Positions 25,396-34,358 of a stretch of DNA of 64,000 nucleotides are shown piece by piece; position 1 is the stretch's first letter; every line of letters begins with the position of its first letter. The position numbers and the translations under genes were made by a program. Origin of the DNA: Actinocatenispora comari (GTDB lineage Bacteria > Actinomycetota > Actinomycetes > Mycobacteriales > Micromonosporaceae); the NCBI RefSeq assembly GCF_017312725.1, contig NZ_BOPO01000150.1:62001-126000 (forward strand), in the 5' to 3' direction. Under the pieces are notes generated by a model. The model was given only the letters and a program-made list of their open reading frames with translations. It did no database searches and was not told the DNA's origin.

Positions 25396-26343
25396 TCACG
25401 CCAGACGGATACGAGGGTCGAGGTAGGCGTAGAGGAGATCGACGAGCAGGTTGAGCACCAGGAAGACGACCACCACGAACAGCACGCCGCCCTGCACCAC
25501 GGCGTAGTCGCGCTGGCCGATCGAGGTGTAGAGCAGCCGACCGAGGCCGGGATAGTTGAAGAGGGCCTCGATGACCACGGTTCCGCCGAGCAGGCTGCCG
25601 AGCTGGATGCCGACCACGGTCACGGTGGGCAGTGCCGCGTTGCGCATCGCGTGTCGGATGACCACCCGCGATTCGCGGACGCCCTTGGCCCGCACCGTCC
25701 GGATGAAGTCGCGTTGCATCACCTCGGACAGCGACGTCGCGAGAAACCGGGCGATGATGCACGAGCCGTGTACCGCGACGGCGATCGCGGGCAGGATCGA
25801 CCAGCGCAGGGCGGCCACCGGGTGCTGCCAGAAGTTGACGTAGTCGCCGGTGGCCGGCAACGCGTGCGTGCGTACCGCGAGCGTGATGATCAGCAACAGC
25901 GCCAGCCAGAACGACGGGATCGCCAGCCCGGCCGTCAGGTAGCCGTGGGACAGCCGGGCGAGCAGCGACCGCGGCCGCAACGCGATGAGGGTGCCGATCG
26001 GGATCGCGATCAGCAGCGCGAGCAGCATGCCGAGTACCGCCAGCTGGACGGTGGCCGGAATGCGTTCGGCCAGGGTGTGGGACACCGAGTCGGCGGAGTA
26101 GAAGGACTGGCCGAGGTGGCCGGTCACCGCTCCCTTGACCCAGAGGAGGTACTGCACGACGACCGGCTTGTCCAGGCCGAGCCGGGCCCGGGTGGCGGCG
26201 ATCTGGGGGCCGCTGGCGTCCGGGCCGGCGAGCACCGTGGCCGCGTCACCGGGCAACGCGTACACCATGGCCCACACCGCGATGGACGCGAGCACCAGCA
26301 CGACGAGGAATTGACCGACCCGGCGGAGCAGATAGGCGGACAT
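25396..26343 (-). CDS. ABC transporter permease, DppB type
   Basis: A 315-residue inner-membrane permease with six predicted membrane helices. It has the DppB-type start (LLRRVGQFLVVLVLASIAVW), RLGLDKPVVVQYLLWVKGA, and the EAA-like coupling loop DFIRTVRAKGVRESRVVIRHAMRNAALP, followed by GVQLG-like IQLGSLLGGTVVIEALFNYPG. Its ATG overlaps the stop of the next permease by one base (TGATG). It pairs with the second permease to form the channel of the importer. Confidence 0.92.
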   Translation of the reverse strand: MSAYLLRRVGQFLVVLVLASIAVWAMVYALPGDAATVLAGPDASGPQIAATRARLGLDKPVVVQYLLWVKGAVTGHLGQSFYSADSVSHTLAERIPATVQLAVLGMLLALLIAIPIGTLIALRPRSLLARLSHGYLTAGLAIPSFWLALLLIITLAVRTHALPATGDYVNFWQHPVAALRWSILPAIAVAVHGSCIIARFLATSLSEVMQRDFIRTVRAKGVRESRVVIRHAMRNAALPTVTVVGIQLGSLLGGTVVIEALFNYPGLGRLLYTSIGQRDYAVVQGGVLFVVVVFLVLNLLVDLLYAYLDPRIRLA

Positions 26344-27239
26344 CAGATCGCCGCCCTGGTCGTCGCACCGGCGCTCTCGACGCCGACGGCGATTCGCAGG
26401 CCGTGCCCCACCCGGTCCATGCAGAACACGGTGATGGCCAGGCAGAGACCGGGGAACACCCCGAAGGTCGGGCTCTGGTAGAGGTAGCCGCGGGCCTCCT
26501 GCAGCATGCCGCCCCACGAGGGCGTGGGTGGCGGCACGCCGAGCCCGAGGACGCTGAGGCCCGCCTCGACCACCACCGCCAACGACGCGGTGATCACCAG
26601 CTGCACCATGATCGGACCGAGCAGGTTCAGCAGCACGGTACGGAACATGGTGTCGGGCGTGGTCGCACCCATTCCGCGGCTCGCGACCACGAAGTCACGG
26701 TCCCGGATGCTCAACGTCGCGGCCCGTGCCAGGCGGGCGAACTGCGGTATCGCGGCGACGCCGATCGCGACGATCAGGTTGATCCGGCTCGCCCCGATGA
26801 CTGCGGTGATCACCAGTGCCAGCAGCACCGTCGGTACGGCGAGGAGCAGGTCGACGAACCGCATCGAGACGGAGTCGGTCCAGCGCCCGAGGTAGCCCGC
26901 GACCACGCCCAGCGGGACGCCGATCAGCGCGCCGAGCGCGGCGGAGCCGCACCCCACCGTCAACGACGCCCGGGCGCCGTAGATCGCGCGCGACAGGATG
27001 TCCCGGCCGAGATCGTCGGTACCCAGCCAGTGGCTGCCGCTGGGGCCGAGCAGCGAGCCGGCCGACTGGGCCGTCGGGCCGTACGGGGCGAGCAACGGTG
27101 CCGCGACCGCGCAGACCACGATGACCAGCAGGCCGATCGCCCCCACCACGGCCGAGCGGGACCGGGCGTACCGGGACAGGAACGTGCGCGCGCCCGAGCG
27201 CGCCCGCACCCGCTCGGCCGCCATCGACAGGGTCGTCAT
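26343..27239 (-). CDS. ABC transporter permease, DppC type
   Basis: A 298-residue permease. The DppC N-terminal domain (SRYARSRSAVVGAIGLLVIV, APLLAPYGP, HWLGTDDLGRDILSRAIYGAR) precedes the transmembrane core, and the coupling loop is DFVVASRGMGATTPDTMFRTVLLNLL. The start ATG 27239 overlaps the ATPase stop by one base. The gene lies in the tight minus-strand run 29311-23843. Confidence 0.92.
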   Translation of the reverse strand: MTTLSMAAERVRARSGARTFLSRYARSRSAVVGAIGLLVIVVCAVAAPLLAPYGPTAQSAGSLLGPSGSHWLGTDDLGRDILSRAIYGARASLTVGCGSAALGALIGVPLGVVAGYLGRWTDSVSMRFVDLLLAVPTVLLALVITAVIGASRINLIVAIGVAAIPQFARLARAATLSIRDRDFVVASRGMGATTPDTMFRTVLLNLLGPIMVQLVITASLAVVVEAGLSVLGLGVPPPTPSWGGMLQEARGYLYQSPTFGVFPGLCLAITVFCMDRVGHGLRIAVGVESAGATTRAAI

Positions 27240-29311
27240 CAGGCCACCTCCTCGGCGAAGTGACAGGCCGTCCAGCGCCCGTCGACCTGCCGGAGCTCCG
27301 GCGTACGATCCGCGCACGCGGCACGGTCGCGGCCCAGCGGGCAGCGGCTGCGGAACCGGCAGCCGGTCGTCGCGGCGGTCGGATCGGGAGGATCACCGGT
27401 CAGCGGGACCCGGGACCGGCGAACCGACGGGTCGGGCACCGGGATCGAGTCCAGCAGCGCCCTGGTGTACGGATGCCGTGGCCGGCGATAGAGCTGGCCG
27501 GCGGCGCCGGTCTCCACGATCGCCCCGAGGTACATCACGGCGACCGTGTCGGCCATCTGCCGCACGACCGAGAGGTCGTGGCTGACGAACAGGTAGGCCA
27601 CGCCCGTCTCGTCCTGCAGATCGCGGAGCAGGTTGAGTACCTGCGCCTGGACGGACACGTCCAGCGCGGACACCGGTTCGTCGAAGATCACCAGCGCGGG
27701 GCCGGGTGCCAGCGCACGGGCGATCGCGACGCGCTGCCGCTGCCCGCCGGAGAACTCCGCGGGCAGCCGGTCGGCGTGTTCGGGCCGCAACCCGACCTTC
27801 TCGAACAGTTCGAGCACGGTACGCCGCCGCTCGGTGCGCGGGACTCCGGCGAGGCGCAACGGCTCGGCGGCGTTGTCGCCCACCGACAGGCGCGGATTCA
27901 GCGACGAGTACGGGTCCTGGTACACCATCTGCACGCGCTGCCGCAGCCGGCGCAGCTGACGGCCGTTGGCCCGCAGCAGGTCCGCGCCGTCGATCCGGAT
28001 CGAACCCGCGGTCGGTTCCAGGAGCCTGATCAACGACCTGGCAAGCGTCGACTTGCCGCAGCCTGACTCTCCGACCAGCCCGAGGGTCGAACCCTGCCCG
28101 ATGCGAAGGTCGACGCCGTCGACGGCACGGGCCGTCGCGACGGTACGGGCCAGCAGGCCCCGGCGGATGGGGAAGACCTTGGCCAGCCCGGCGACCTCGA
28201 CGACAGCGGGTGCGTCGTCGGGGCGCGCGGCTGACGGCCGGGCGCCGGGCTGCGGCAGCAGGGTGACCGCCTGGCCGGCGTGGTGGCAGGCCACCGCACC
28301 GTCGTCGCGGGGAACCAGCAACGGCCGTTCGGTGCGGCACTCGGGTAGGTCGCCGCCGATCGGGCAGCGCGGCGCGAACGCGCACCCGGCCGAACGTTCC
28401 CGCAGGTCAGGAGGCTGGCCGGGGATTGCCCGGAGTCGACCCCGGGGCTGGTCCAGTCGCGGCAGGGACGCCAACAACGAGGCGGTGTACGGGTGCTGCG
28501 GCCGGCCGAAGATCCGCGCCACCGGTGCCGTCTCCACGATCCGCCCCGCGTACATGACCGCGGCGCGGTCGGCCATCTCGGCCACGACGCCGAGATCGTG
28601 GGTGATCAGCACGGTCGCCGCCCCGGTCTCGCGGGCGGCCAGCCGCAGCAGTTCGAGGATCTGCGCCTGGACGCTGACGTCGAGCGCGGTGGTCGGTTCG
28701 TCGGCGATCAACACCGTGGGCCGGTTCGCGATCGCCATCGCGATCACGACGCGTTGGCACATGCCGCCGGAGAACTGGTGCGGGTACTGGTCGTACCGGA
28801 TCTCGGGCTGCGGCACGCCAACCTGCGTGAGCAGCTCGAGCACCCGGGCCCGCGCCGTACGGGCGGTCAGCGCGCGGTCGTGTGCACGCAGCGCCTCGGC
28901 GATCTGGTCACCGACCCGCTGCACCGGGTCGAGCGCGGACATCGGGTCCTGGAAGATCATCGCGACGTCGGCGCCCAGACGCGTCCGGCGCTCCCGGGCC
29001 GGCAATGCCAGCAGGTCCTGGCCGCCCACCTCGGCCCGCCCGGACACCCGGTGGACGTTGCCCGCCGAGAGCAGCCCGAGCGCGGCGAGGACGGTCACGC
29101 TCTTGCCCGAGCCGGTCTCGCCGACGACCGCCAGGGTCTCACCGCGCGCCACCTGGTACGTGACGTGGTCGACGGCGCGGACGGTGCCGGCGGGGGTCGC
29201 GAACTCGACGACCAGGTCGTCGATCCGCAACGCCGGCTCACCGGGATGCTCCTCGACCGGGTGCGGTTCGGCCGTGGCGGGGCGGAGACGTCCGGAGCCG
29301 GCAACCCGCAT
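27239..29311 (-). CDS. ABC transporter ATPase, fused DppD-DppF type (two nucleotide-binding domains)
   Basis: A 690-residue protein with two complete ABC cassettes. Walker A motifs are at about 64-71 (GETGSGKS) and 414-421 (GESGCGKS); signatures are FSGGMCQR and FSGGQRQR; Walker B are ADEPTTALD and FDEPVSALD. Each half ends in the oligopeptide-transporter Cys-rich tail ([11 protein letters not shown] with later Cys; [10 protein letters not shown]). ATG 29311 follows GGGAG. Fusion of the two ATPases means one gene powers the heterodimeric permease. It is the first gene of the operon, downstream of the promoter at 29353-29382. Confidence 0.92.
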   Translation of the reverse strand: MRVAGSGRLRPATAEPHPVEEHPGEPALRIDDLVVEFATPAGTVRAVDHVTYQVARGETLAVVGETGSGKSVTVLAALGLLSAGNVHRVSGRAEVGGQDLLALPARERRTRLGADVAMIFQDPMSALDPVQRVGDQIAEALRAHDRALTARTARARVLELLTQVGVPQPEIRYDQYPHQFSGGMCQRVVIAMAIANRPTVLIADEPTTALDVSVQAQILELLRLAARETGAATVLITHDLGVVAEMADRAAVMYAGRIVETAPVARIFGRPQHPYTASLLASLPRLDQPRGRLRAIPGQPPDLRERSAGCAFAPRCPIGGDLPECRTERPLLVPRDDGAVACHHAGQAVTLLPQPGARPSAARPDDAPAVVEVAGLAKVFPIRRGLLARTVATARAVDGVDLRIGQGSTLGLVGESGCGKSTLARSLIRLLEPTAGSIRIDGADLLRANGRQLRRLRQRVQMVYQDPYSSLNPRLSVGDNAAEPLRLAGVPRTERRRTVLELFEKVGLRPEHADRLPAEFSGGQRQRVAIARALAPGPALVIFDEPVSALDVSVQAQVLNLLRDLQDETGVAYLFVSHDLSVVRQMADTVAVMYLGAIVETGAAGQLYRRPRHPYTRALLDSIPVPDPSVRRSRVPLTGDPPDPTAATTGCRFRSRCPLGRDRAACADRTPELRQVDGRWTACHFAEEVA

Positions 29312-29326
29312 TGACCCATCTCCCAA

Positions 29327-29382
29327 CCTGAGGGATATCCTACAAGTCAGGGACCTTAGGGTTAGCCGAACGACCGTGTCAA
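29327..29382 (-). promoter_or_regulatory. Promoter and candidate operator of the sialidase/ABC operon
   Basis: On the minus strand TTGACA (29382-29377) and TAAGGT (29358-29353) are separated by 18 bases, a good vegetative promoter. Just downstream lies an interrupted dyad CCTGA/TCAGG (29327-29331 and 29347-29351), overlapping the expected start of transcription. This is where the divergent FadR-type regulator would be expected to bind. Confidence 0.55.
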
Positions 29383-29445
29383 GCAGTTCCCGACGATGAC
29401 GCCGGCGAGACGCCAGCACCACCGACCAGAGAACGAGGTCACCAG

Positions 29446-30174
29446 GTGAGCGAGCACGTACCGGAAACACCGGTTCCGCGGTTGCGCCCGGCACCGCTGC
29501 ACAAGGCGGTCCAGGACGAGATCCGACGGTTCATCCTGCGCGAGCGGTTGCAGGCCGGCGACCCGCTCAAACCGGAGGCCGAACTGGCGCGGCTGTTCGG
29601 GGTCAGCCGCAACTCGGTGCGCGAGGCGGTCAAGGCGCTGGAGTCGACCGGCGTGCTGGAAACCCGCCGCGGCAGCGGAGTGTACGTCCGAGACTTCTCC
29701 TTCACTCCACTGCTGGAACACCTGCCGTACGGGCTGATGCGGGAACCGCAGGCGTTGAACGACCTGATCGGCCTGCGCAAGACGCTGGAGTCGGCGCTGA
29801 TCGGCGACGCGATCGCCGCGCTGAGCGACACGAACGCCGCGGCACTGCGCGAGCTGCTGGCCACCATGCGGCAACGCGCCAAGGACGGCGCCGATCTCAG
29901 CGACCCCGACCGGGCCTTCCATCAACTACTGTTCGCCGACCTCGGCAACACGATGCTGCTGCAACTGTTCGACCTGTTCTGGCAGGCCTATCACCAGGCG
30001 ACGCTGTCGGTACCGCACCGAGACCCGATGCTGATCGTCCACGACCACGCCGCCATCGTCGAGGCCGTACTCGCCAAGGACGCCGACGCCGCCCGCGAAT
30101 CGGTCCGCGCCCACTACGTCGGGATCGAGGAACGCATCCGCCAGGAACTCGATCACCTCGCGAACAAACGCTGA
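29446..30174 (+). CDS. GntR family regulator, FadR type
   Basis: A 242-residue protein. The winged helix is canonical (LHKAVQDEIRRFILRERLQAGDPL, PEAELARLFGVSRNSVREAVKALESTGVLE, RRGSGVYV). The all-helical FCD domain follows, with metal/ligand residues in the DPDRAFHQLLF, VHDHAAIVEAV and SVRAHYV segments. It is transcribed away from the ABC/sialidase operon. FadR-subfamily proteins such as NanR control sialic acid genes in other bacteria, so a sugar-acid-responsive repressor fits. The GTG start is 7-8 bases after GAGG. Confidence 0.88.
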   Translation: MSEHVPETPVPRLRPAPLHKAVQDEIRRFILRERLQAGDPLKPEAELARLFGVSRNSVREAVKALESTGVLETRRGSGVYVRDFSFTPLLEHLPYGLMREPQALNDLIGLRKTLESALIGDAIAALSDTNAAALRELLATMRQRAKDGADLSDPDRAFHQLLFADLGNTMLLQLFDLFWQAYHQATLSVPHRDPMLIVHDHAAIVEAVLAKDADAARESVRAHYVGIEERIRQELDHLANKR

Positions 30175-30426
30175 TACGCATGGAAACACCTCGACGCCGT
30201 CGCTCGGCCGTTCAACCCGAACGTCGACCGGAGAAGGCCGACCCCGGCCACGATCGGCCAGCCGCCGCCACACCGGTTCGCTGGCTGCGAGGAAAGCGCT
30301 CGATGTCGGTGATGGCGGCACGGGGCGATAGGGTGACGGGATGACAGATCGACGCACTCGCGTCGCGCGGCGGGAAGGCGAGGGCCGCGTCGGACGGCCA
30401 GGTGGAACCGGCAAGCTGCGCGCCGA

Positions 30427-30966
30427 GTGGCTGTCATGACCGTGCTGGCCGTCGCCGAGGGCCCCTTGGTCTTCGGGTTCGGGGTCTTCGTCTTTCTCGC
30501 CCTCGCGGCGCTGATCATCGGTGGGCTCGCCTACGCGATCCGGCATCGGGACGCCACCCTGCGATCCGCGTACCAACTGGGCCTCGCCCGGCAGCCCACC
30601 CCGGCGCCGGTGCCCTGGCCCTACTTCTTCCCGCCCGGCAACGATGCCCGGCTCGCCTGGTCGTTTCGTGGCGTCTGGCGTGGGCGCCCGGTGCAGATCG
30701 CCGAACACCGTGACTCTCCGCGGCCGCTGACGGCCGGCGCCGGGCACACCCGCGCCGCGACGATCGTCGTGACGCCGTTGGGCGGGCCCGTCGCCGACCA
30801 GGATCTCGGCGTAAAGGCTGGATTACACTGGCGCGTGTACGCGGGCCTGCTCGCCGGCACCCGACGGTACCCAATCATGCCGAAGGCAATCCGGTCCGAG
30901 CTCGACGCGCTCGTCTGGATGGCCGACAAACTCGGTCCGCCGCCCTACCCACCCCGCGTCTGGTAG
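30427..30966 (+). CDS. Hypothetical protein with N-terminal membrane helix
   Basis: A 179-residue protein from GTG 30427 (ATG 30436 is an alternative). Residues 10-38 make one long hydrophobic segment (GFGVFVFLALAALIIGGLAY), followed by a soluble part with PVPWPYFFPPGNDARLAW, FRGVWRGRPVQIAEHRDSP and a C-terminal PPYPPRVW. It looks like a membrane-anchored cytoplasmic domain. I do not recognise the family. It follows the FadR gene by about 250 bases. Confidence 0.6.
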   Translation: MAVMTVLAVAEGPLVFGFGVFVFLALAALIIGGLAYAIRHRDATLRSAYQLGLARQPTPAPVPWPYFFPPGNDARLAWSFRGVWRGRPVQIAEHRDSPRPLTAGAGHTRAATIVVTPLGGPVADQDLGVKAGLHWRVYAGLLAGTRRYPIMPKAIRSELDALVWMADKLGPPPYPPRVW

Positions 30967-31299
30967 TTCCGCAGCGCCTGCGACGAGACGCGGAAGGATC
31001 GCGCCCGTTCGTGGACTGGCTCGCGACTACGCCCGGCGTCAGCGGCGGCCTCGACCCGGCTGCTACGCGCTGCCGCTACCGATGAGCGTCAGCCGGGTTA
31101 CCTGCCAGTCATGCTGGCTGCCTGTCGCCGGCGGGAGCGAAGTGCTGGTCGTCGGCCCTTCTGGGTACGCTCCTGGGCGCTTGGGGTCGCCAACGCTGCT
31201 CAGAACGCCGCGATCGGTGGGCCGGCGCTACTCACCGCCCTGGTTTGGCAGGTGCTCCAGACCTTCGGGTCCGTCCTGGTCGCTCGGGAACTTCGCCAC
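30967..31299. other. No supported gene
   Basis: This begins with a weak hairpin (TTCCGC / GCGGAA, 30967-30995) directly after the stop at 30966, a possible terminator. The rest shows only frames without protein-like pattern. It merges into the decayed DIP1984-family gene. Confidence 0.4.
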
Positions 31300-31684
31300 A
31301 CCAGCGTGTTCGGCATCGTCCGGGGGCTGGCATCCGGCAAGTTCGGTACCGCCTGGGGCAGCAGCTCGGACCGCAGCTGCCGGCCGGCGCCGCGCCGGTC
31401 CGCGCCAGCGGCGGCGTCCGCCGCGGCGGTGCGCAGCGAATGCCGGAGCCGCAACACGTCGCGCCGGGCAGCGCATCGGTGACCGTGGCCCCGTCATCGA
31501 GCCGGGTGGCCGCGTTGGTCGCGTTGATCCGGCGGATCAGCGACTCCAGCTCGTCGAGCAGCCGCTCGGACTCGGCGGGGTCTCACCCTCCTGGTACCGC
31601 GCCGACCCGATGATCCGGGCGCGCAGCTGGCTGACCCCGGCGGACCGCCTCGGCGCGTTCGGGCAAGGCCTCGGCAAGCTTCAC
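31300..31684 (-). pseudogene. DIP1984 family protein, frameshifted remnant
   Basis: GTG 31684 still has a perfect GAGGAGG ribosome-binding site. The translation MKLAEALPERAEAVRR is followed by a shift, then QLRARIIGSARYQEGETP, a second shift, ERLLDELESLIRRINATNAA, a third shift and RRDVLRLRHSLRTAAADA with RQLRSELLPQAVPNLP. The blocks are in the order of DIP1984-family proteins (about 150 residues, function unknown). The C-terminal third cannot be followed. At least three frameshifts rule out a working gene. Confidence 0.75.
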
Positions 31685-31789
31685 GGGACCTCCTCGGCTG
31701 CGGGTGTCCCAGTATGCAGCCGGGCTTGCTCGCGCCGGGCGAGCACCCGGCACCAAGCAACCGACACCGACTGGCGCGGGGCGGGGTGG

Positions 31790-32025
31790 TAGTGCGTGGT
31801 GCGGGCGGCGATCGCCTTCCGGATTCGGCCGAGTGTGCGCAGTGCCCTCATCGCCCGGCAGAACAGCGAACGATGGGCGGTACGGCAGTCCGGGACGAAC
31901 GCGCGCAGCGTCGCCGCCGCGGACTTGTCGCCGAGGTCGCCGGACCGGTCGAGAAGACCGGGTCAGGCGATCGATCCGGGCGTCCAGATCCCCGTCCGGC
32001 AACGAACGCAGATTAGCGGGTTCAC
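31790..32025 (-). pseudogene. Collapsed second copy of the HEAT-repeat gene
   Basis: From GTG 32025 the minus strand aligns with the intact gene at 3961-4770, including the bases before the start (GGATACGTTCGGGCGGTGAAC against GGGTACATTCGGACGGTGAAC). Frameshifts occur after codon 3 and near codon 25. The copy then jumps from the TAHRSLFCRAM region (intact residues about 50-58) straight to RALRTLGRIRKAIAAR, the intact C-terminus, so roughly 190 codons of HEAT repeats were deleted. It is clearly a dead paralogue. Confidence 0.8.
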
Positions 32026-32130
32026 CGCCCGAACGTATCCGTGACCCGGCACGCGCTGCCGATCGCCGCGGAGTGAAGTGAAAGAGCAGCTCGGAAGTTG
32101 GCTACTAGAGCCCTGGTCAGTGCCGACACG

Positions 32131-33072
32131 TCAGATCGCGTCGAGAGGGAGGAGCGTATCTTCCGTCGATGACTGTCTGAACTTGCCAGGCGCCAATCCG
32201 AATGCACGTTTGAAGGCGTGAGCGAACGCGAACTCGGAGGTGTATCCGACCTTCGTGGCAACCGCGGCCAGGGGGACATCGCTGCCACGCAGGAGCCGGG
32301 CGGCAAGCGTCATCCGCCACCAGGTGAGGTAGGTCAGCGGCGGCTGGCCCACGAGTGCGGTGAATCGTCGAGCGAAAGCGGCCCGCGACAGCCCGGCCCG
32401 GGCGCCCAGCTCCTCCACCGTCCACGGCCGGGCCGGATCGCCGTGCATGGCCCGGAGCGCGGCATCGATCGCGGGGTCGCGGATCGCCGCTGCCCAGCCG
32501 CTCGGGGTGCGTTTACCGGCGTCGTCGAACCAGGCGCGCAGGATGTGCAGCAGCAACGCGTCGAGCAAGGCAGGCAGCATGGCGTCACCGCCGGGCTGTG
32601 GGCGACGGAGCTCGTCGCCGAGCAGCTCGACGGCGGCGCGCAGGCCCGAGTGCTGCCCGACCCGGGCCGGCAGGTGGATGATCTCGGGAAGGTCGGCCAG
32701 GAGCGGATGTGTCCGGGAACGGTCCAACAGGTACGCGCCGCACACCATCACGGTCGACGCATTCGGGGTCGGCGCGCCGCCCGACGAGGAGGTCAGTGTC
32801 GCCAATGGCGCCGAGGCGTCCGCTAACGGAGTGGACCGGCTGTCGGCCAGGCCATGACCGCAGCCGCGGGGTAGGAAGGCTACGTCCCCAGCCCCCAGAG
32901 CTATCGGCGGCCCGTCCGGGGGAACCAGCCAACACGACCCTTCCAACACGATGTGAAAGCCGGCGCCGGCGACCGGCGCGAACCATCGCCCGAACGGCGC
33001 CACCCGGAGTACCCGCGCCGCGTGCGGTCGCCCGGTACGCATCGCGAGGACCGCGTCGGAGAGCACATCCAT
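32131..33072 (-). CDS. AraC family regulator with cupin-type sensor domain
   Basis: A 313-residue protein. The N-terminal cupin_6 domain (FHIVLEGSCWLVPPDGPPIALGAGDVAFLPRGCGHGL) is followed by two helix-turn-helix units (WTVEELGARAGLSRAAFARRF, PLAAVATKVGYTSEFAFAHAFKRAFG). It is divergent from a saccharopine-dehydrogenase-like gene. Direct repeats at 33103-33134 in the shared upstream region, spaced two helix turns, suit a two-site AraC protein. It most likely activates the neighbour. Confidence 0.88.
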   Translation of the reverse strand: MDVLSDAVLAMRTGRPHAARVLRVAPFGRWFAPVAGAGFHIVLEGSCWLVPPDGPPIALGAGDVAFLPRGCGHGLADSRSTPLADASAPLATLTSSSGGAPTPNASTVMVCGAYLLDRSRTHPLLADLPEIIHLPARVGQHSGLRAAVELLGDELRRPQPGGDAMLPALLDALLLHILRAWFDDAGKRTPSGWAAAIRDPAIDAALRAMHGDPARPWTVEELGARAGLSRAAFARRFTALVGQPPLTYLTWWRMTLAARLLRGSDVPLAAVATKVGYTSEFAFAHAFKRAFGLAPGKFRQSSTEDTLLPLDAI

Positions 33073-33102
33073 GTAGCCATCGTATCTTCACAGGGCCACT
33101 AG

Positions 33103-33134
33103 AAGACGTTCGCATATGAATGCAAGACGTTGGC
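33103..33134. promoter_or_regulatory. Predicted AraC-type operator, direct repeats
   Basis: AAGACGTTCGC (33103-33113) and AAGACGTTGGC (33124-33134) repeat with a period of 21 bases, two turns of the helix, in the divergent region between the AraC gene and its neighbour. AraC-family proteins bind such tandem half-sites. Confidence 0.6.
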
Positions 33135-33226
33135 GCATTGGTCATCTCATCGCAGCGTCATACGGTGAGACATCAGCGAGGGCTTGGCCCTGCTGAACAG
33201 CGATGCCTAGAGCGAGGAGAAGTCAC

Positions 33227-34297
33227 GTGAAGATCGCCGTGTACGGCGCCAGCGGCTTCCAGGCGAAGCTCGTCCTGGCGGAGCTCGCCCGCCGGGACAT
33301 CCGTCCCGGGCTGGTCGGACGTAACGCCGAGCGCCTACACGCGGCAGCGGTGCAGGTGGGTCTCGTCGATGCCGAGCGCAGAGTGGCGGACACCGGCGAC
33401 CACGACGCGCTCGTCGACGCTTTCTGCGGGTACGACGTGGTCATCAACTGTGCCGGGCCCTTCACACCGTCCGGGCACGCTGTGGTGCGGGCCGTCATCG
33501 CCGCCGGCTGCCATTACGTCGACACGGCAGGCGAACAGTCCTACATCAAGTCTGTCTTCGACACCTTTACCGATGAGGCACGGCGGGCCGGGGTCACGGT
33601 CGTGCCCGCCACGAACGATGCGTGCGTGCCCGGTGACCTGATCGCACGCCTGATCGCTGAACGCATTCCGCGCATCGACGAGATGGCCGTCGCGCACTTC
33701 ATCGTCGGAGGCGGTGGGCCCTCGCGGGGGTCGCTGCGTTCGCTCATCGAGACGGCCGATGCGATCGCCGCGGGCGGGCTCACCTACGACGACGGCGATT
33801 GGCACACCGGCATCCCCGCCCGGCGCGCCGCGATCACCCTTCCCGGTGAAACGCAGCCGACGCCGGTCTCGGCGCTGCCGCTGTCGGAGGTGGTGACCAT
33901 TCCCCGCCACGTGACGGTCCGGCACGTCGAAAGCCTCGTCGACGCCGCGCTCAGTGCCCGGTTGAGCACCCCGCTCACCGCGCAGATGATCGACAGCCTG
34001 CCCGAAGGGCCAAGCGACGGCGCACGCGCCGCGCAACGCTTCACGTACCTTGTGGACGCCGCCGGCCCCGACGGCGAACACGTCCGAGGGACCATCCGGG
34101 GTCGGGACACCTACGGCACCACCGCCGTGATCGCCGTCGAGGCGGCCCGCAGGCTCGTTGCAGACGGCGCTAGCCACGGCGTGCTCGCACCCGCGCAGGC
34201 CTACGATCCCGCCAGCTTCCTCGACTTCCTCGGCCAACACGGAATCACTTGGGCCATCACCGATTCCGACATCTCCCACAGCCAGCCGACATCCTGA
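33227..34297 (+). CDS. Saccharopine dehydrogenase-like NAD(P)-binding protein
   Basis: A 356-residue protein. GTG 33227 follows GAGGAGAA. The N-terminal Rossmann motif VKIAVYGASGFQAKLVLAEL and the GYDVVINCAGPFTPSGHAVV and CHYVDTAGEQSYI segments match the Sacchrp_dh_NADP family, whose members are often annotated as trans-acting enoyl reductases or simply as saccharopine dehydrogenase-like. The real substrate is unknown. It is probably under control of the divergent AraC regulator. Confidence 0.82.
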   Translation: MKIAVYGASGFQAKLVLAELARRDIRPGLVGRNAERLHAAAVQVGLVDAERRVADTGDHDALVDAFCGYDVVINCAGPFTPSGHAVVRAVIAAGCHYVDTAGEQSYIKSVFDTFTDEARRAGVTVVPATNDACVPGDLIARLIAERIPRIDEMAVAHFIVGGGGPSRGSLRSLIETADAIAAGGLTYDDGDWHTGIPARRAAITLPGETQPTPVSALPLSEVVTIPRHVTVRHVESLVDAALSARLSTPLTAQMIDSLPEGPSDGARAAQRFTYLVDAAGPDGEHVRGTIRGRDTYGTTAVIAVEAARRLVADGASHGVLAPAQAYDPASFLDFLGQHGITWAITDSDISHSQPTS

Positions 34298-34358
34298 CAA
34301 CCACACGTGGGCAAGCAGCCAACGCTGACGACCGGCCGGAGACGGTGCGGATACCGGC

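Noticed and set aside
23843-29399. Long open frames on the + strand opposite the ABC/sialidase operon (up to about 520 codons)
   Set aside because: They mirror the codon pattern of the minus-strand genes, have no ribosome-binding sites or domains and consist of Arg/Gly/Pro-rich sequence. They are products of high GC.
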